Shown in pieces: positions 14,654 to 24,982 of a stretch of DNA of 64,000 bases. The stretch comes from Tahibacter soli (GTDB lineage: Bacteria > Pseudomonadota > Gammaproteobacteria > Xanthomonadales > Rhodanobacteraceae). The notes under the pieces are model-generated. The model made no database searches. It was not told the DNA's origin and saw nothing but the letters and a program-made list of their open reading frames with translations. The DNA lies in the NCBI RefSeq assembly GCF_025717065.2, contig NZ_JAOVZO020000018.1, forward strand, positions 372,001 through 436,000. Direction: 5' to 3'. Made by a program: the position numbers and the translations under genes. The number at the start of each line of letters is the position of its first letter. The first letter of the stretch is position 1.

Positions 14654-16906
14654 TCACGGCGCCTTCGGCTTTTCGCGATAGCGCTGACGCGACTTGTACA
14701 GCGCCACGCGCGCGTCGAACGCGGCGATCGTCGCCTTTTCGCCGGGAAACGACGCCTTCATCGTCTCCAGCGCGTGGATCTGCGTCTGCACGGCGTCGTC
14801 GTAGTCGCCGGCGGCGGCCTGACAGGCCGCGAGCGTGTCCTGGAACGCCGGGGGCAAAGGCCCGTCGGCCGAATTCTTCTTGAACACCGCCAGCCCCTTG
14901 CGGCCGTCGACGATCGCGTCGTCGTCGCTCGCGCACAAGGCCCACGCGTATTCGTTGATCGCGTAGAGATCGCCTTTTTCCACGAGCGGCAACCAGAGCT
15001 TCTCGGCCGCCGCGCGGTCGCGCTCGACGCCGCGTCCGTTCCACAATCTCGCAGCGAGGCGTATTTTCGCGCGATCGTTCGTTGTCGCGGCCCGGCGCAG
15101 CAGCGCGACGCCTTCGGCCTGACGTGCCGGCGTCGTCGGGTCGTCGATCAAGAGTGCCGCCAGCGCAAACTGCACGCCCGCATCGTCGCGCGGCGTCGTC
15201 GGCAGCCGCAGCAGGCGTTCGGCCTCGGCGGCATCATGCTCGACGTCCACGCCGAATCGCAGCAGCTCGGCGAGATCGACGCGCGCCTGCGTGCGTGCCG
15301 GATCGTCGACGACGTCGCGCAGCAGCGCGACCGCACGCTGGTGGTCGCGCGGAATCGATCCCTTTCCGTACAGGAGCAACGTGGCAAGTTCCACTTTCGC
15401 GTCGGCGTTGCCGCTCGACGCGCCGCTCTCGAACCACCCTTTCGCTTCGGCGTAGTCCGGCTGCGCCAGTGCCTGTCTGCCGAGCCACAGCATCGCCGCG
15501 CGATCGCCGCCGTGCGCCGCGCGCGCGTACCAGTGCGCCGCGCGCTTGAGGTCGTCGCCGTTCGCCTCGCCGCGAAGATAGTGCTGCGCGAGCGCCGCCT
15601 GCGCGCGTGTTTCGTCGTTCGCCGCCGCACGCCGCAACCATCCGGCGGCTTCGTCGTCGCGCCGTTCGGCCGACAGGCGCAGCGACCACGCGTACTGCCC
15701 CGCGGCGCTGCCGGCTTCGGCCGCGCGCTTCGCCGCGTCGCGCTGCAGCGCCGACCATCGCGCGGTCTGCGCCGGCGTGTTCGCGGCGTCGACGAGCGCG
15801 AGCTGCGCGGCGAGATCGCCGCGCCGCGCGGCGGCTTCGATCGGTCCGCGCAGCACGGCAGGCAGTTCGAACGTCTCGCCGCCGCGGCGACGCAGCACCT
15901 GCGCGAGCAGGAGACGTCCGGTGACGCCGCCCGCACGGCGGTCGGCGGCGTCGAGGAGGACGCGCGCGGCGTTGTCGTCGCGCGGCACGCCGATGCCGCT
16001 GCGATACGCCTGCGCGAGCCAGACGAGCGCCGGCGAAAATCGGCCTTCGGCGTACGGCAGCAGCGCGTCGACGTGCCGCGTACCGCATTCGAGATTCTCG
16101 CGCGACGTCGTGCACATCGCCGCAAACGTATAAATCGCGACCTTGTTGTTGTCGCGCACCGCGACGTCGATCGGCATGTCGAACTTCGTGCCGCGGGCGT
16201 TCAGCATCTGGCGCGTCTGCAGCAGGCGCGTCGCGGCGATGCTGCCCGACTCGTGACCGTGCTTGAGCAGCGCTTCGGCAAGATCGTTGCGCCCCGTCGG
16301 AAACTTCGCGTCGGCGCGGTCGCGTTTCAGGCGCATGCGTGCGTCGAGTACGTCGAACACGAGCCGCCGCTCGATGCCCGCTTCCTTGTCGAGCAGCGTG
16401 ACGACGAGTTCGAGATAGCGCCAGTTGCGCCCCGTGTCGTAGTACAGGTCGATCGCGTCGAGACCCGACTCGGCGATGACGGCCGCGACGTCGCCCTCGT
16501 CGAGCACGCGGATCGGCGTGCGTCCGGCGTCCGGCGGCACCGATTCGAACGCGTGGCGCACGAGCGCTTCGAAGCGCCGCCGGCGCTGCGCGGCGAGCCC
16601 GGCCTCGCCGTCCGCCTCGGCGCAGCGCCACGCGACGCGCCAGACGCCGATGCCGACCGGATTGGTCTGCGCCGCGGCGTCGATTCGCGCCTTGTGCTTT
16701 TTGCACAATGCGGGATCGACGCCGCTGCCCTCGCCGAGGGCGAGTGCGGCGTCGCCGTACGTGCGGACGATCTTGTCGTAGTCGCCCTGCGCAAACGTCT
16801 GCGTCCACAACGCGCCGATCGCCTCGTCGCGGTGCTGCGGTTCGTCGGCACGCGCCGCGGCGGACAGCACCGCGAAGGCGAACGCGGCAAGACGCCGGCG
16901 CGTCAC
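14654..16906 (-). CDS. exported Sel1/TPR-repeat protein
   Basis: 750 aa starting at a GTG (16906) that overlaps the stop of the upstream lipoprotein gene (GTGA). The N-terminus is a signal peptide (VTRRRLAAFAFAVLSAAARA). From about residue 270 onward there are repeated Sel1-like helical pairs: AYRSGIGVPRDDNAARVLLDAA, LAQHYLRGEANGDDLKRA and TLLLYGKGSIPRDHQRA share the A-x3-L-x2-G-x3-DxxxA pattern. Such repeats mediate protein-protein contacts in the periplasm. Translational coupling to the transglutaminase lipoprotein suggests that the two act together. Specific function unknown. Confidence 0.85.
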   Translation of the reverse strand: MTRRRLAAFAFAVLSAAARADEPQHRDEAIGALWTQTFAQGDYDKIVRTYGDAALALGEGSGVDPALCKKHKARIDAAAQTNPVGIGVWRVAWRCAEADGEAGLAAQRRRRFEALVRHAFESVPPDAGRTPIRVLDEGDVAAVIAESGLDAIDLYYDTGRNWRYLELVVTLLDKEAGIERRLVFDVLDARMRLKRDRADAKFPTGRNDLAEALLKHGHESGSIAATRLLQTRQMLNARGTKFDMPIDVAVRDNNKVAIYTFAAMCTTSRENLECGTRHVDALLPYAEGRFSPALVWLAQAYRSGIGVPRDDNAARVLLDAADRRAGGVTGRLLLAQVLRRRGGETFELPAVLRGPIEAAARRGDLAAQLALVDAANTPAQTARWSALQRDAAKRAAEAGSAAGQYAWSLRLSAERRDDEAAGWLRRAAANDETRAQAALAQHYLRGEANGDDLKRAAHWYARAAHGGDRAAMLWLGRQALAQPDYAEAKGWFESGASSGNADAKVELATLLLYGKGSIPRDHQRAVALLRDVVDDPARTQARVDLAELLRFGVDVEHDAAEAERLLRLPTTPRDDAGVQFALAALLIDDPTTPARQAEGVALLRRAATTNDRAKIRLAARLWNGRGVERDRAAAEKLWLPLVEKGDLYAINEYAWALCASDDDAIVDGRKGLAVFKKNSADGPLPPAFQDTLAACQAAAGDYDDAVQTQIHALETMKASFPGEKATIAAFDARVALYKSRQRYREKPKAP

Positions 16907-19005
16907 GGCTTCGCCCGCTTCGCGGCGCCGGCGTTCTCGTCGATCAGGCCGCGCAGCAAACCTTGCAGCCGCCGGTCGCGCTCGCGGTCCGCGTCTGCCG
17001 GCGACAGCGCGAAGCGCCAGCGGCGGCCGAGCGAGTCGTGCACCTGGCGGCGCCAGCGCAGATGCGCGGCGACGTCGTCGACGCCGACGACGGGCGTCTT
17101 CGCGCGGTACAGCTGCGTGCGGACGATTTCGCCGGATTTCGTTTCGGTGCGCGAGGTGAATTCCGCGGCGACGTCGTCGAGCGTCGACTCGCCGTCCTCG
17201 CCCTGCCAGTGCCAGCCTTCCGGCACGACGAGTTCGGCGCGCTGCTCGACTTCGACCGGATAGCGCAGCGCCAGCGGCGTCTTGCGTTCGACCGTGTTCG
17301 GCAGTGCGACCTCCTGATTGAGGCTGTCGCCCCAGGTTTCGATCGCGCGTTCGCCGGGGCTGGCGCTCTCCCACGGATCGACGAGCGTATAGCGCTCGAT
17401 CGTGCTGAACCGGTTCGCCGCCTCGTCGTCCTCGACGTCGAGCGCCGCGGTTTCGCGAACCTCGCCGTAGCGGCGGCGGTAGTATTCGACGAAGCGCCGC
17501 TGCAGCGCTTCGCGTCCCTGCGCCTTGAGGTCGCGGCGCGCGCGGTCGGCCGCCGTGCCTTCGTTGTCGGTGCGCACGGTCAGCACGACCTCGCGACCGG
17601 CCGCGGCCGGCGCGTAGCGTTCGACGACGGCGATGCGGTCGCGCGCCTGCGCCGGTCGCGCGACGGTCGCGAGATCCTTGGTGCCGGGCGCCAGCGGCAG
17701 CGCGACGCCGAGTTCCGAGACCGGTATCGCGCGCAGCGGCCCGCGCTGCAGCGTCTGGGTCGGATCGAGCCACAACGTCGCATCGGGCAGGCGCACCTGC
17801 ACGATGACGTGATCGAACGCGTCGGCGCCCGGCGGCCACTGCGCGATCGCCTTGCCGTTGCGCGACGACACGAGCGCCGGATACGCCTCGACGCCGAGAC
17901 GCTGCAGCAGCGTCGCGAGCAGCCTTGCCTTGTCCTTGCAGTCGCCGTAGCGGCGCGTCCACGTCAGCGCCGGCTCGGCCGGCTTGTGCGTGCTGTCGCC
18001 GATTTCGACGCCGAAATAGCGCACGTCCTCCTGCACCGCCGTCAGCACGGCGGCGACGCGCGCGTCGAGCGGTTCGATCGCACGCCACTGCGCCAGACGC
18101 AGTTCAAGGTCCGGCGGCAGCGCCTGCGGCTGCGGATACAGCGACTGCGCCCACGTGGCGACCTCGCCCCAGCTGCGCCGCTCGGCCAGGCGCACCTGCG
18201 CGTAAGGCGAGTACCAGCGCGGATAGCCGCCCTCGTCGTGCAGGCCTTCGATTTTCCTTTGTACGTATTTCCACTCTTGCGCATCGCCGTCGCGCGCGAC
18301 CTGCGCCGGCGCGATCTGCGGCGAGCGCCATTCGAAGACGTCGGCGTCGCGGTCGAACAGCACGCGTACGCGGCGCTCGAGGATCGGATCGCTCCAGGCG
18401 AAGGTCGCCACCTCGCTGTCGCTGCCGCCGAGCACGGGGTTTTCGCCGACGATCGAATAGCGCAGCCGCACGACGTCGCCCGCGCGCACGTCGTCGAACA
18501 CGATCAGCGCGCTGACGACGCCGGTCGCCATGTCGGCCTCGAAGTCGGTTTCGCGGCGCGCGAGCGTGATGCGCCCGGTGTCGAGCCGGTTCGACCACGC
18601 CCCGTCGCGGCGCAGTTCCGCGGAATGAATCACGAGTCGCTGGTATTCGGGATTGAAGCCGATCGTGTACTTGCCGGCGTCGCCGACGAGTTCGGCGGAA
18701 ACGGGCTCGAACGCGACGTCCGAATACCGCGCGCGCACGCCGCGGCGGCGGTCGGCCTGCCGGTCGAACAGCCAGTTGCGCCAGCGCGAGTCGCCGGCGC
18801 CGGGCGCGTCGGCATCCCATTGTGGAGGAATGTCCGCGGCGACGACCCACGCCGGCACGGGACCGACTTCAAACGCGTAGCCGTCGCGTTCGATCTTGCG
18901 CGTCTGTGCCGTCGCGGCGGCATCGGGCGGCGGCGTGTCGGAACCGCAGGCGGAGAGGAGCGCCCACAGCGCGATCGCTGCGAACCGCAAGGTCTGACGT
19001 ATCAA
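16903..19005 (-). CDS. DUF3857/transglutaminase-domain lipoprotein
   Basis: 700 aa if started at TTG 19005, which has GGGGGAA just upstream and opens a lipoprotein signal (FAAIALWALLSAC). The long open frame further upstream belongs to antisense noise. A DUF3857 domain spans roughly residues 60-250 and is followed by a transglutaminase-like core with catalytic Cys in RRYGDCKDKARL, His in DAFDHVIVQ and Asp in LWLDPTQ. DUF3857 plus transglutaminase-like proteins are exported; their substrates are mostly unknown. The downstream Sel1-repeat gene overlaps it by 4 bases. Confidence 0.85.
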   Translation of the reverse strand: MIRQTLRFAAIALWALLSACGSDTPPPDAAATAQTRKIERDGYAFEVGPVPAWVVAADIPPQWDADAPGAGDSRWRNWLFDRQADRRRGVRARYSDVAFEPVSAELVGDAGKYTIGFNPEYQRLVIHSAELRRDGAWSNRLDTGRITLARRETDFEADMATGVVSALIVFDDVRAGDVVRLRYSIVGENPVLGGSDSEVATFAWSDPILERRVRVLFDRDADVFEWRSPQIAPAQVARDGDAQEWKYVQRKIEGLHDEGGYPRWYSPYAQVRLAERRSWGEVATWAQSLYPQPQALPPDLELRLAQWRAIEPLDARVAAVLTAVQEDVRYFGVEIGDSTHKPAEPALTWTRRYGDCKDKARLLATLLQRLGVEAYPALVSSRNGKAIAQWPPGADAFDHVIVQVRLPDATLWLDPTQTLQRGPLRAIPVSELGVALPLAPGTKDLATVARPAQARDRIAVVERYAPAAAGREVVLTVRTDNEGTAADRARRDLKAQGREALQRRFVEYYRRRYGEVRETAALDVEDDEAANRFSTIERYTLVDPWESASPGERAIETWGDSLNQEVALPNTVERKTPLALRYPVEVEQRAELVVPEGWHWQGEDGESTLDDVAAEFTSRTETKSGEIVRTQLYRAKTPVVGVDDVAAHLRWRRQVHDSLGRRWRFALSPADADRERDRRLQGLLRGLIDENAGAAKRAKP

Positions 19006-19052
19006 TCGCTTCCCCCTGAGGATGCTTGCCCCGCAGAGGATAGCGCAGAGAA

Positions 19053-19088
19053 ACGCGCCGCCGCGCTTCGACAAGCGCGGCGGCGCGT
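19053..19088. terminator. long hairpin after the small lipoprotein gene
   Basis: A perfect 16-bp stem (19053-19068 with 19073-19088), loop CGAC, just after the stop of the minus-strand gene ending at 19092. It separates that gene from the transglutaminase unit. Confidence 0.6.
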
Positions 19089-19091
19089 GGA

Positions 19092-19508
19092 TCAGAAGTC
19101 GGTGCAGCCGTACGCGGAGAGCGCGGCCTTCGCCGCTTCGTGCGCCTGCGTGCACGCGGCGCCGAGGCTGGCCTTCGTCGCCTCGTTCGCGGCGGCGTTG
19201 CGCCACGCGGTGCGGGTCTGCTCGAGGCCCTGGCGCAGCGCGTCGCGCGCGGCTTCCGGCACCTTGCCGGAGACGCAGGCTTCGTACTTCGTCAGGTAGT
19301 TGTCGCATTCGGGGATGCCGATCGCCGCGGTGGCCGCGGGCGGCGTTGCAGCCGGCGTTGCAGCCGGCGTGGCGGCCGGCGGCGGCGCGGCCGGCGTCGA
19401 AGCCGGGGCGGGCGCGGCGGGCTTGGCCGGCGGGGCGGATTCCTGCTGGCATGCGGCGAGCGCAAGCACGGCGCAGACGGCAAGCAGCGGACGGGTGTAA
19501 CGGATCAT
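19092..19508 (-). CDS. small lipoprotein with proline-alanine linker
   Basis: 138 aa. GGAG sits 8 bases before the ATG at 19508, and a lipobox follows (VLALAAC), so the mature protein is lipidated at Cys. Residues ~22-62 are a Pro/Ala/Thr linker encoded partly by tandem 12-base units (ATPA repeats near 19341-19376). The C-terminal ~75 residues form a small helical domain with Cys in ECDNYLTKYEACVSG and GAACTQ, plus a final Cys. This domain type is seen in many hypothetical Xanthomonadales proteins but has no assigned role that I know. Confidence 0.8.
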   Translation of the reverse strand: MIRYTRPLLAVCAVLALAACQQESAPPAKPAAPAPASTPAAPPPAATPAATPAATPPAATAAIGIPECDNYLTKYEACVSGKVPEAARDALRQGLEQTRTAWRNAAANEATKASLGAACTQAHEAAKAALSAYGCTDF

Positions 19509-19693
19509 CGACGTTCTCCTCTGGATTTCCGTCACCGGATCGGGCGACGGGCACTTCAACGTGATGGCGGGCGCGAACCGAACTCGTCGGACGCGCTCCG
19601 TGCAACCGCGTGCGAGCGCGGTGCGCCGGCACTGTAGCTCAGTGCCGGCGCGCTTACGTTGCCAAGAGATGAACGGCGTTCAGCTTGCGCGAC

Positions 19694-22177
19694 TCAGAAG
19701 CTCCAGTTGAGGCGCGCGTAGTAGTAGCCGCCGTTGAGGCCGAACGGCAGCGTTTCCCAGCCGTACTTGAAGCCGAGCGCCGGGAACGGATTGCTGTTCG
19801 CGTCGCCCGCGGTCCACTTGTCAGGATACACGTCGAAGATGTTGTTGCCGCCGAGCGTCACCTTCACGTCGTCGTTGAACGCGTAGCTGACGGCGATGTC
19901 GGTGAGCCACTTGCCGCCCCACTTCTGCTTGATGCCGGTGAAACCCGCGCCCGCGACCGAACCGTAGTAGTTCAGCGCAAGATCGGTACGCCACGGACCG
20001 GCGCCGTAGTTCGCGCCGAGCGTCGCGCGCTGCCGCGGCTGGCCCTCTTCGATCAGCGTGACCTGGATGTCGTTGAACAGCGCCGACGGCGACAGGAACG
20101 TCGACGGCGAGTTGATGCGCTCGATTTCGGTCTTGTTGAAGTCGAACGCGGCCGACAGGCCCAGCCTCGCGCCGTTCGCAAGCTCGGTCGTGTATTCGCC
20201 GACGAGGTCGACGCCGGTCGTCTTCGTGTCGATCGCGTTCGTGAAGAACGTCGCCTGACCGACACGCAGCGGACGCAGGAGCAGCGCGATCGGGCACACG
20301 GCCGGATCGGTGCAGTTGTCGCTGCCGGCTTCCGGCGTGATCTCGCTCGAGAACACGATGCGATCGTCGATCTTGATGCGGTAGAAGTCGGCCGTGAAGC
20401 TGAACTCGGACGACGGCTTCCAGACGAAACCGATCGAGTAGTTCTTCGATTCTTCTTCCTTGAGCGGCTTGATGCCGAACGCGCGCGCGAGCGCGCTGCC
20501 CTGGCGTGCGGTGACGGTGTCGGTCAGCTGGCCGGCGGCGTTGAGGTTCGTCGACACCTGGCTGAAGAACTGCTGCTGCACGCTCGGCGCGCGAAAGCCC
20601 TTCGACGCCGTGCCGCGCACCGAGAACGTGTCGGTAAAATTGTACCGAAGTGACAATTTGCCCGTTACATTGTTGCCGAAGTCGCTGTAGTCCTCGAAGC
20701 GCACGGCGGCGCCGACGAGGAAGTTCTTCGTCACGTACGACTCGGCGTCGACGTACACGCCGAGGCTGCGGCGGCTCTCGTCGATCTCGGTTGCCGGCGT
20801 GAAGCCCGGAAAGCCCTGGATGCCGGCCGCGGCCGCGCCGCCGACCTGATTGCGGATCACGATCGACGGATCGTTCGTGCGGCCGTACTGGTACGACACC
20901 GGATCGCCCTTGATGATCTGGTAGCCGTCGCGGCGCCACTCCGTACCGAACGCGAGATACAGCGGCTCGGCGCCGACGCCCCAGTCGATGTCGCCCTTGA
21001 CGTCGAAGTTCGCGGTCGTCTGCTTGAAGCGCAGCGTGCCGTCCTTCGCCGCCGTCGGCGTTTCGGCGTAGATGCCGCCGCCGGGTTTCGGCTCGTAGTA
21101 GTAGCTGACGTTCGCGGTGCCCGCCGACGCGAATTCGAATTCGTTCCAGCCGCGGTTGACCGACAGGTCCCACTTCCAGCGATCGTTGAATTGGTGGCGG
21201 AAGCCGACCGCGAGCGAACGGTCTTCGGTCTTGGTCTTGAGCACCGGCAGGAAGCCGTTCGGATACAGCTCGGGAATCGTGCGGCCGTCGCCGGCCGAAC
21301 GGAAGAAGCCGGACGAATCGCCTTCGCGCTTGGACACGCCGCCGAACGCGTACAGCGCGCCGCCCGCGAGCGGAATTTCGGAGTTGATCCACAACTGGCC
21401 CGATTCGGCGTCGGCGTCGCCGAGGCGCTGCGTCACGCGCGGCGGATCGACGCGCAGGCTGTCCGGGCCTGCGCGGTTCGTCTCGAAGCGGTTGAGATAG
21501 TCGAGCGTGAGGTTCAGAAAGCCTTCGTCGGCGATCTTGAAGCCGGTGTTGAGGCTGCCGCGGTACTGGTCGCCGTCGCCGGCGTAGGTCTCGCCGACTT
21601 CGAGCGCGATGTCGGTACGGTCGGTCTGGTCTTTCAGGATGATGTTGATGACGCCGGCGATCGCGTCCGAACCGTACTGCGCCGACGCGCCGTCGCGCAG
21701 CACTTCGATGCGCGCGATCGCGGCGATCGGAATCGAGTTGATGTCGGTGCCGGCCGAACCGCGGCCGATCGACTGCTGCACGTTGACCAGCGCCTGCTGG
21801 TGGCGGCGCTTGCCGTTGACGAGCACGAGCACCTGGTCGGGGCCGAGGCCGCGCAGTGTCGCCGGCCAGATCAGGTCGGTGCCGTCGCTGACGAAGCTGG
21901 TCGGAAAGTTGAACGACGGCGCGAGTTTCTGCAGCAGGCGGCCGGTCTCGGTCGCGCCGGTCGCTTCGATCGCTTCGCGCGTGATGACGTCGACCGGCGC
22001 GGCGGTGTCGGTGTCGGAACGGTTGCCGGCACGCGTGCCGGTGGATACGACGTTGACGGTTTCGAGCTTGTCGGCGTCGGACTGCGCCTGCGCCGGCAGG
22101 GACGCGAACGCGGCAAGGACGGACAGGTACAACGCGGCGCGCGGACGCGACCGCGGGAACAGCGGTTCCCCAATCAT
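19694..22177 (-). CDS. TonB-dependent outer membrane receptor
   Basis: 827 aa. GGGGAG precedes the start at 22177; an ATG 45 bases upstream lacks this. After the signal peptide (ending LPAQAQ) comes a TonB-box-like segment ([13 protein letters not shown]) and a plug domain with hallmark motifs ([18 protein letters not shown] and [24 protein letters not shown], residues ~95-180). A 22-stranded barrel follows, ending in the expected aromatic terminus [10 protein letters not shown]. It imports a scarce ligand through the outer membrane using TonB energy. No substrate clue such as a neighbouring transporter or sensor is present. One Cys pair lies in an outer loop ([10 protein letters not shown]). 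Confidence 0.93.
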   Translation of the reverse strand: MIGEPLFPRSRPRAALYLSVLAAFASLPAQAQSDADKLETVNVVSTGTRAGNRSDTDTAAPVDVITREAIEATGATETGRLLQKLAPSFNFPTSFVSDGTDLIWPATLRGLGPDQVLVLVNGKRRHQQALVNVQQSIGRGSAGTDINSIPIAAIARIEVLRDGASAQYGSDAIAGVINIILKDQTDRTDIALEVGETYAGDGDQYRGSLNTGFKIADEGFLNLTLDYLNRFETNRAGPDSLRVDPPRVTQRLGDADAESGQLWINSEIPLAGGALYAFGGVSKREGDSSGFFRSAGDGRTIPELYPNGFLPVLKTKTEDRSLAVGFRHQFNDRWKWDLSVNRGWNEFEFASAGTANVSYYYEPKPGGGIYAETPTAAKDGTLRFKQTTANFDVKGDIDWGVGAEPLYLAFGTEWRRDGYQIIKGDPVSYQYGRTNDPSIVIRNQVGGAAAAGIQGFPGFTPATEIDESRRSLGVYVDAESYVTKNFLVGAAVRFEDYSDFGNNVTGKLSLRYNFTDTFSVRGTASKGFRAPSVQQQFFSQVSTNLNAAGQLTDTVTARQGSALARAFGIKPLKEEESKNYSIGFVWKPSSEFSFTADFYRIKIDDRIVFSSEITPEAGSDNCTDPAVCPIALLLRPLRVGQATFFTNAIDTKTTGVDLVGEYTTELANGARLGLSAAFDFNKTEIERINSPSTFLSPSALFNDIQVTLIEEGQPRQRATLGANYGAGPWRTDLALNYYGSVAGAGFTGIKQKWGGKWLTDIAVSYAFNDDVKVTLGGNNIFDVYPDKWTAGDANSNPFPALGFKYGWETLPFGLNGGYYYARLNWSF

Positions 22178-22411
22178 GGCGATCTCCCCAATCGTGGATT
22201 CAAAGGCACACGCAAGCGCCACGTCGCTCGGGAACGACGCGTGCGTCTACGGCATGGCTCTCCCGCCCCCCGGCAGGTTCCGCTCGATGCGCGCGCAGTG
22301 TCGCCGATCGTGAAAAAAACTTCACTGGATTTGTGAGTTTTTCTCAGAGTCTTTTGGGATACTCGTCACAAAGTTAACCCAACCGGCTGGTACGTTTGGA
22401 TTTTCCGGCGA

Positions 22412-23047
22412 CTATTCGCCGGCGCGCGGACGCGGCAGGAACAGCTTCAGCGCGTCGATGCGGACGCTGCAGCCGATCTCGTCCTTCACGGTGACGAGAC
22501 GGGCGCGTTCGACGTCGCGATCGACGCGAACGTCGAGCACGACGGGCGCGAGGCACAGCGACGAACCGCCGGCCGCGGCGTGTAGCGCGAACAGCAGGCT
22601 GTAGCGATAGCGCGCGCAGCCGTCGGCCTCACGCGCGAATACGAGCCACGGTGCGTTGCGCTGCGCGGCGAGGTTGACGAACGCGTAGGCGATCGTCGCG
22701 TTGAACTGCTCGCGCATGCGTTCGGACAGCGGCAGGCCCAGATACGCGAGCAGCGCGTTCTGTACGCGCTCGATCATGTCGCCGGCGCGGTCGCGCTCCT
22801 GCGACAGAAGCGGCATGTAGCGCGCGGCGACGCCCCAGCCGGGCTGATGCGCCGCGTAGCGCGCGATGTCGTCGAGATCGACGCCGCTGCCGGACGTCGC
22901 CGCGCGCTGCAGCAGCCGCGCGGTGTCGAACGCCTGACGCGCCCACGACGGATCGTCGAGCGCGTAGATTTCTTCGAACGGTGTCGGCGCCGCGGACAAC
23001 GGGCCGACGAGATGTACGCGACGCCCGACGACGGCCGGCGCGATCAT
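22412..23047 (-). CDS. unknown protein, family member P1 of the STAND-linked cluster
   Basis: 211 aa, no signal peptide. It shares a pattern with the gene at 26931: F-x-E-x-Y-x-L-x-DP near the N-terminus followed by ARQA, then AFVNLAAQRNAPWLVFA (AFVGLAAQQGDAWLHFA in the other) and a Tyr-rich strand (RYRYSLLFAL). I do not recognise the family. It follows the gene at 23061 after 13 bases and is probably co-transcribed with it. A direct-repeat operator at 23928 lies upstream of the pair. Confidence 0.7.
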   Translation of the reverse strand: MIAPAVVGRRVHLVGPLSAAPTPFEEIYALDDPSWARQAFDTARLLQRAATSGSGVDLDDIARYAAHQPGWGVAARYMPLLSQERDRAGDMIERVQNALLAYLGLPLSERMREQFNATIAYAFVNLAAQRNAPWLVFAREADGCARYRYSLLFALHAAAGGSSLCLAPVVLDVRVDRDVERARLVTVKDEIGCSVRIDALKLFLPRPRAGE

Positions 23048-23060
23048 GGTCGCGTCGCGA

Positions 23061-23705
23061 TCAGCCGTACGCGGCGGCGTCGCTGCCGCCGATGTTGACC
23101 GCGATGTGCAGCGCGCGGATGCCGACCGAGGTTTCGCGCCGGCGCCGCAACAGGCCGCGCGTCTGCGTCACCGCGACGGTGAACGTGACGGGACTGAGCG
23201 GCACGCGGCCGTCGCGCGCGAGGCCGCCGACGACGAGCGCGTTGATTGACAGGCGCGACGTGTCCCCCGACGACTCCAGATGCATCCAGTGCGGCAGCAG
23301 CACGTGCGCGCGGCCGTCGAACAGGTCGCCGATCACGCGTTCGCATTCGGCGCCGAGCTCGCGCGGAATCGCGGCGTCGGCGAGGATGCGCAGTTCGCTC
23401 TCGATGTGCCGCGCGACGTCGGCCGCGGCGGCGCCGCCCAGATCGGCGCTGTCGGCGCGCGAACCGGCCAGAGCGAACACGCTCGCGTCGATCGTCGCGT
23501 TCATCAGCGCGTCGAGCGGCAGGCCGTCGACGCGGTCGGGCAGCGCTTCGAGCAGCATCGACGCCGCCTGCAGCGCGCCGGCGAGCGCGCGGCTGCCGCC
23601 AACCGAATAGATCTCGAACCACGGCGCGGTGCGTTCGGACAGCACCAGGATGCTGTGCGTGCGGGCCGGGACGTTGACGACGGGAGCGTAGATGGGCTCG
23701 TTCAT
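23061..23705 (-). CDS. unknown protein, possible family member P2 of the STAND-linked cluster
   Basis: 214 aa from the ATG at 23705, which has a strong GGAGGA 6 bases upstream. No signal peptide. Weakly similar in layout to P1 and P3: an N-terminal APWFEIYSVGGSRALAGALQAAS segment, a helical middle, and a beta-rich C-terminal part (FTVAVTQTRGLLRRRRE). The similarity is my own reading and needs a profile comparison. First gene of a two-gene minus-strand unit with P1. Confidence 0.68.
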   Translation of the reverse strand: MNEPIYAPVVNVPARTHSILVLSERTAPWFEIYSVGGSRALAGALQAASMLLEALPDRVDGLPLDALMNATIDASVFALAGSRADSADLGGAAAADVARHIESELRILADAAIPRELGAECERVIGDLFDGRAHVLLPHWMHLESSGDTSRLSINALVVGGLARDGRVPLSPVTFTVAVTQTRGLLRRRRETSVGIRALHIAVNIGGSDAAAYG

Positions 23706-24094
23706 GCGTTTCCTCCGCAGAAAATTCCGTAAACGCGAAATCATGGAATCCTCGCCAGGGCCGCGCGACGCGCGCTCCTTGTCTGCCGCTCCGCAAGGTG
23801 CCGCGCCGGCTGGTGGTGGTCAGCCGGCGCGACGGTTCGCGGTCGCCCGCGATGAGCAACGGAGCGGATTCCCCTCGTCCTACGCGTCCGTGGCCTGGGT
23901 CTTTGTCGCCGATCGGCGGGCGGCCGACCTTTCGGAAACCTTACGGCGTGGAAATCGTGGATTTTTCAGTGCCTTGCAGCTTCGGCCGTCGGAACCGGCG
24001 CTCGTCGGCGCCACGCTGCCGTGGTCCGTACTGAACACTTCGCGCGAACATGCCAACCTCGGCGCCGGCAAACGCCTTACCTTCGGGGCACATG
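23706..24094. other. divergent intergenic region with a direct-repeat site
   Basis: 389 bases between the P2 gene and the plus-strand gene at 24095. Besides the 19-base direct repeat at 23928-23946 no reading frame or RNA is convincing. The GGGG at 24085-24088 serves the downstream gene. Confidence 0.5.
23928..23946 (+). promoter_or_regulatory. direct-repeat operator, copy 1 (11-base period)
   Basis: CCTTTCGG, AAA, CCTTACGG: two 8-base half sites 11 bases apart, one mismatch from the copies at 28188 and 28439. An 11-base period is the pattern bound by OmpR/PhoB-type winged-helix dimers. It lies 223 bases upstream of the P2 start and 149 upstream of the plus-strand gene. Confidence 0.65.
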
Positions 24095-24982
24095 ATGAAA
24101 CCCTCGCGAGCGCGAATGGCGGGTATCGCGATAGCCGCATTCGCCGCTATCGCCGTCGGCGCGATGTTGAACGCCCGAAAACACGACCCGACGCAGCGCG
24201 AGTCGTCGGCCGCGGCTTCTCCAGCCATGAGTCAGGCAATCGGGCAGCCCCCTGTCGCCGACCGGTCCGCAGCATCGGCCGACGCCGAACGAAGCGCGAT
24301 CGCCGCACTGCTCGGCGACGGCCGTCGCCGTCAACGACTCAACGACATCGACCCGCAAACGTTCGTGCCGGCGTACGGCGCGCTGGCCGAACTCGCCGCG
24401 CAAGGCGACGTTCGCGCGGCCGTTGCATTGCACCTCGGCGTCAAGCAGTGCGAGCCGGCGCCGGTCGATGCGCACGACCTTGCCGGCACGATTCGCGACA
24501 TCGAGTTTCGTATGCCACACGACGCGGCGGCCGACGAAGTTCAACGCGTGAAAGCCTTGTTCGACGCATGTCGGAAGCTGTCGTCCGAGCAACGCGGCTC
24601 GAACCGGCAATGGGTTGCCCGTGCGGCGGCGCTCGGCGATGACGAAGCGCGGTTCCGGTTCGCGCAGATGCCACCGGATCGCGCTACAACGGCCGACTAC
24701 TGGGTCGACCTCGACGCGTTCCGCGCCACGGCGAACCGCTATCTCGACGACGAGCTTGCCAAAGGCAATCGCAAAGCGCTGCTCGCGATAAGCAATGCCT
24801 ACCGCGGCGATTCGAGCGTGCGCAAACCCGATCCGACGCTCGAATACGCCTACCTGCACGCGTATCTCGCGAGCGGCGGCTCGCTGCCGGACGAAGAACT
24901 GCAGACGCTGGAGCAATACCAGCAACGACTCGGCCCCGCCAAGACGAAGGAGGCAGCGTGTGGGATTGATACGCACAGCTAG
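24095..24982 (+). CDS. membrane-anchored or exported Sel1-like protein
   Basis: 295 aa. The second of two adjacent ATGs (24095) is chosen because GGGG lies 6 bases away. The N-terminus is a signal or anchor (RARMAGIAIAAFAAIAVGAML). The rest is helical with TPR/Sel1-like stretches (FVPAYGALAELAAQGDVRAAVALHLG and WVARAAALGDDEARFRFAQM). No enzymatic motif seen. It resembles in outline the next plus-strand protein (25354), which suggests a duplicated family of exported helical-repeat proteins. Function unknown. Confidence 0.75.
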   Translation: MKPSRARMAGIAIAAFAAIAVGAMLNARKHDPTQRESSAAASPAMSQAIGQPPVADRSAASADAERSAIAALLGDGRRRQRLNDIDPQTFVPAYGALAELAAQGDVRAAVALHLGVKQCEPAPVDAHDLAGTIRDIEFRMPHDAAADEVQRVKALFDACRKLSSEQRGSNRQWVARAAALGDDEARFRFAQMPPDRATTADYWVDLDAFRATANRYLDDELAKGNRKALLAISNAYRGDSSVRKPDPTLEYAYLHAYLASGGSLPDEELQTLEQYQQRLGPAKTKEAACGIDTHS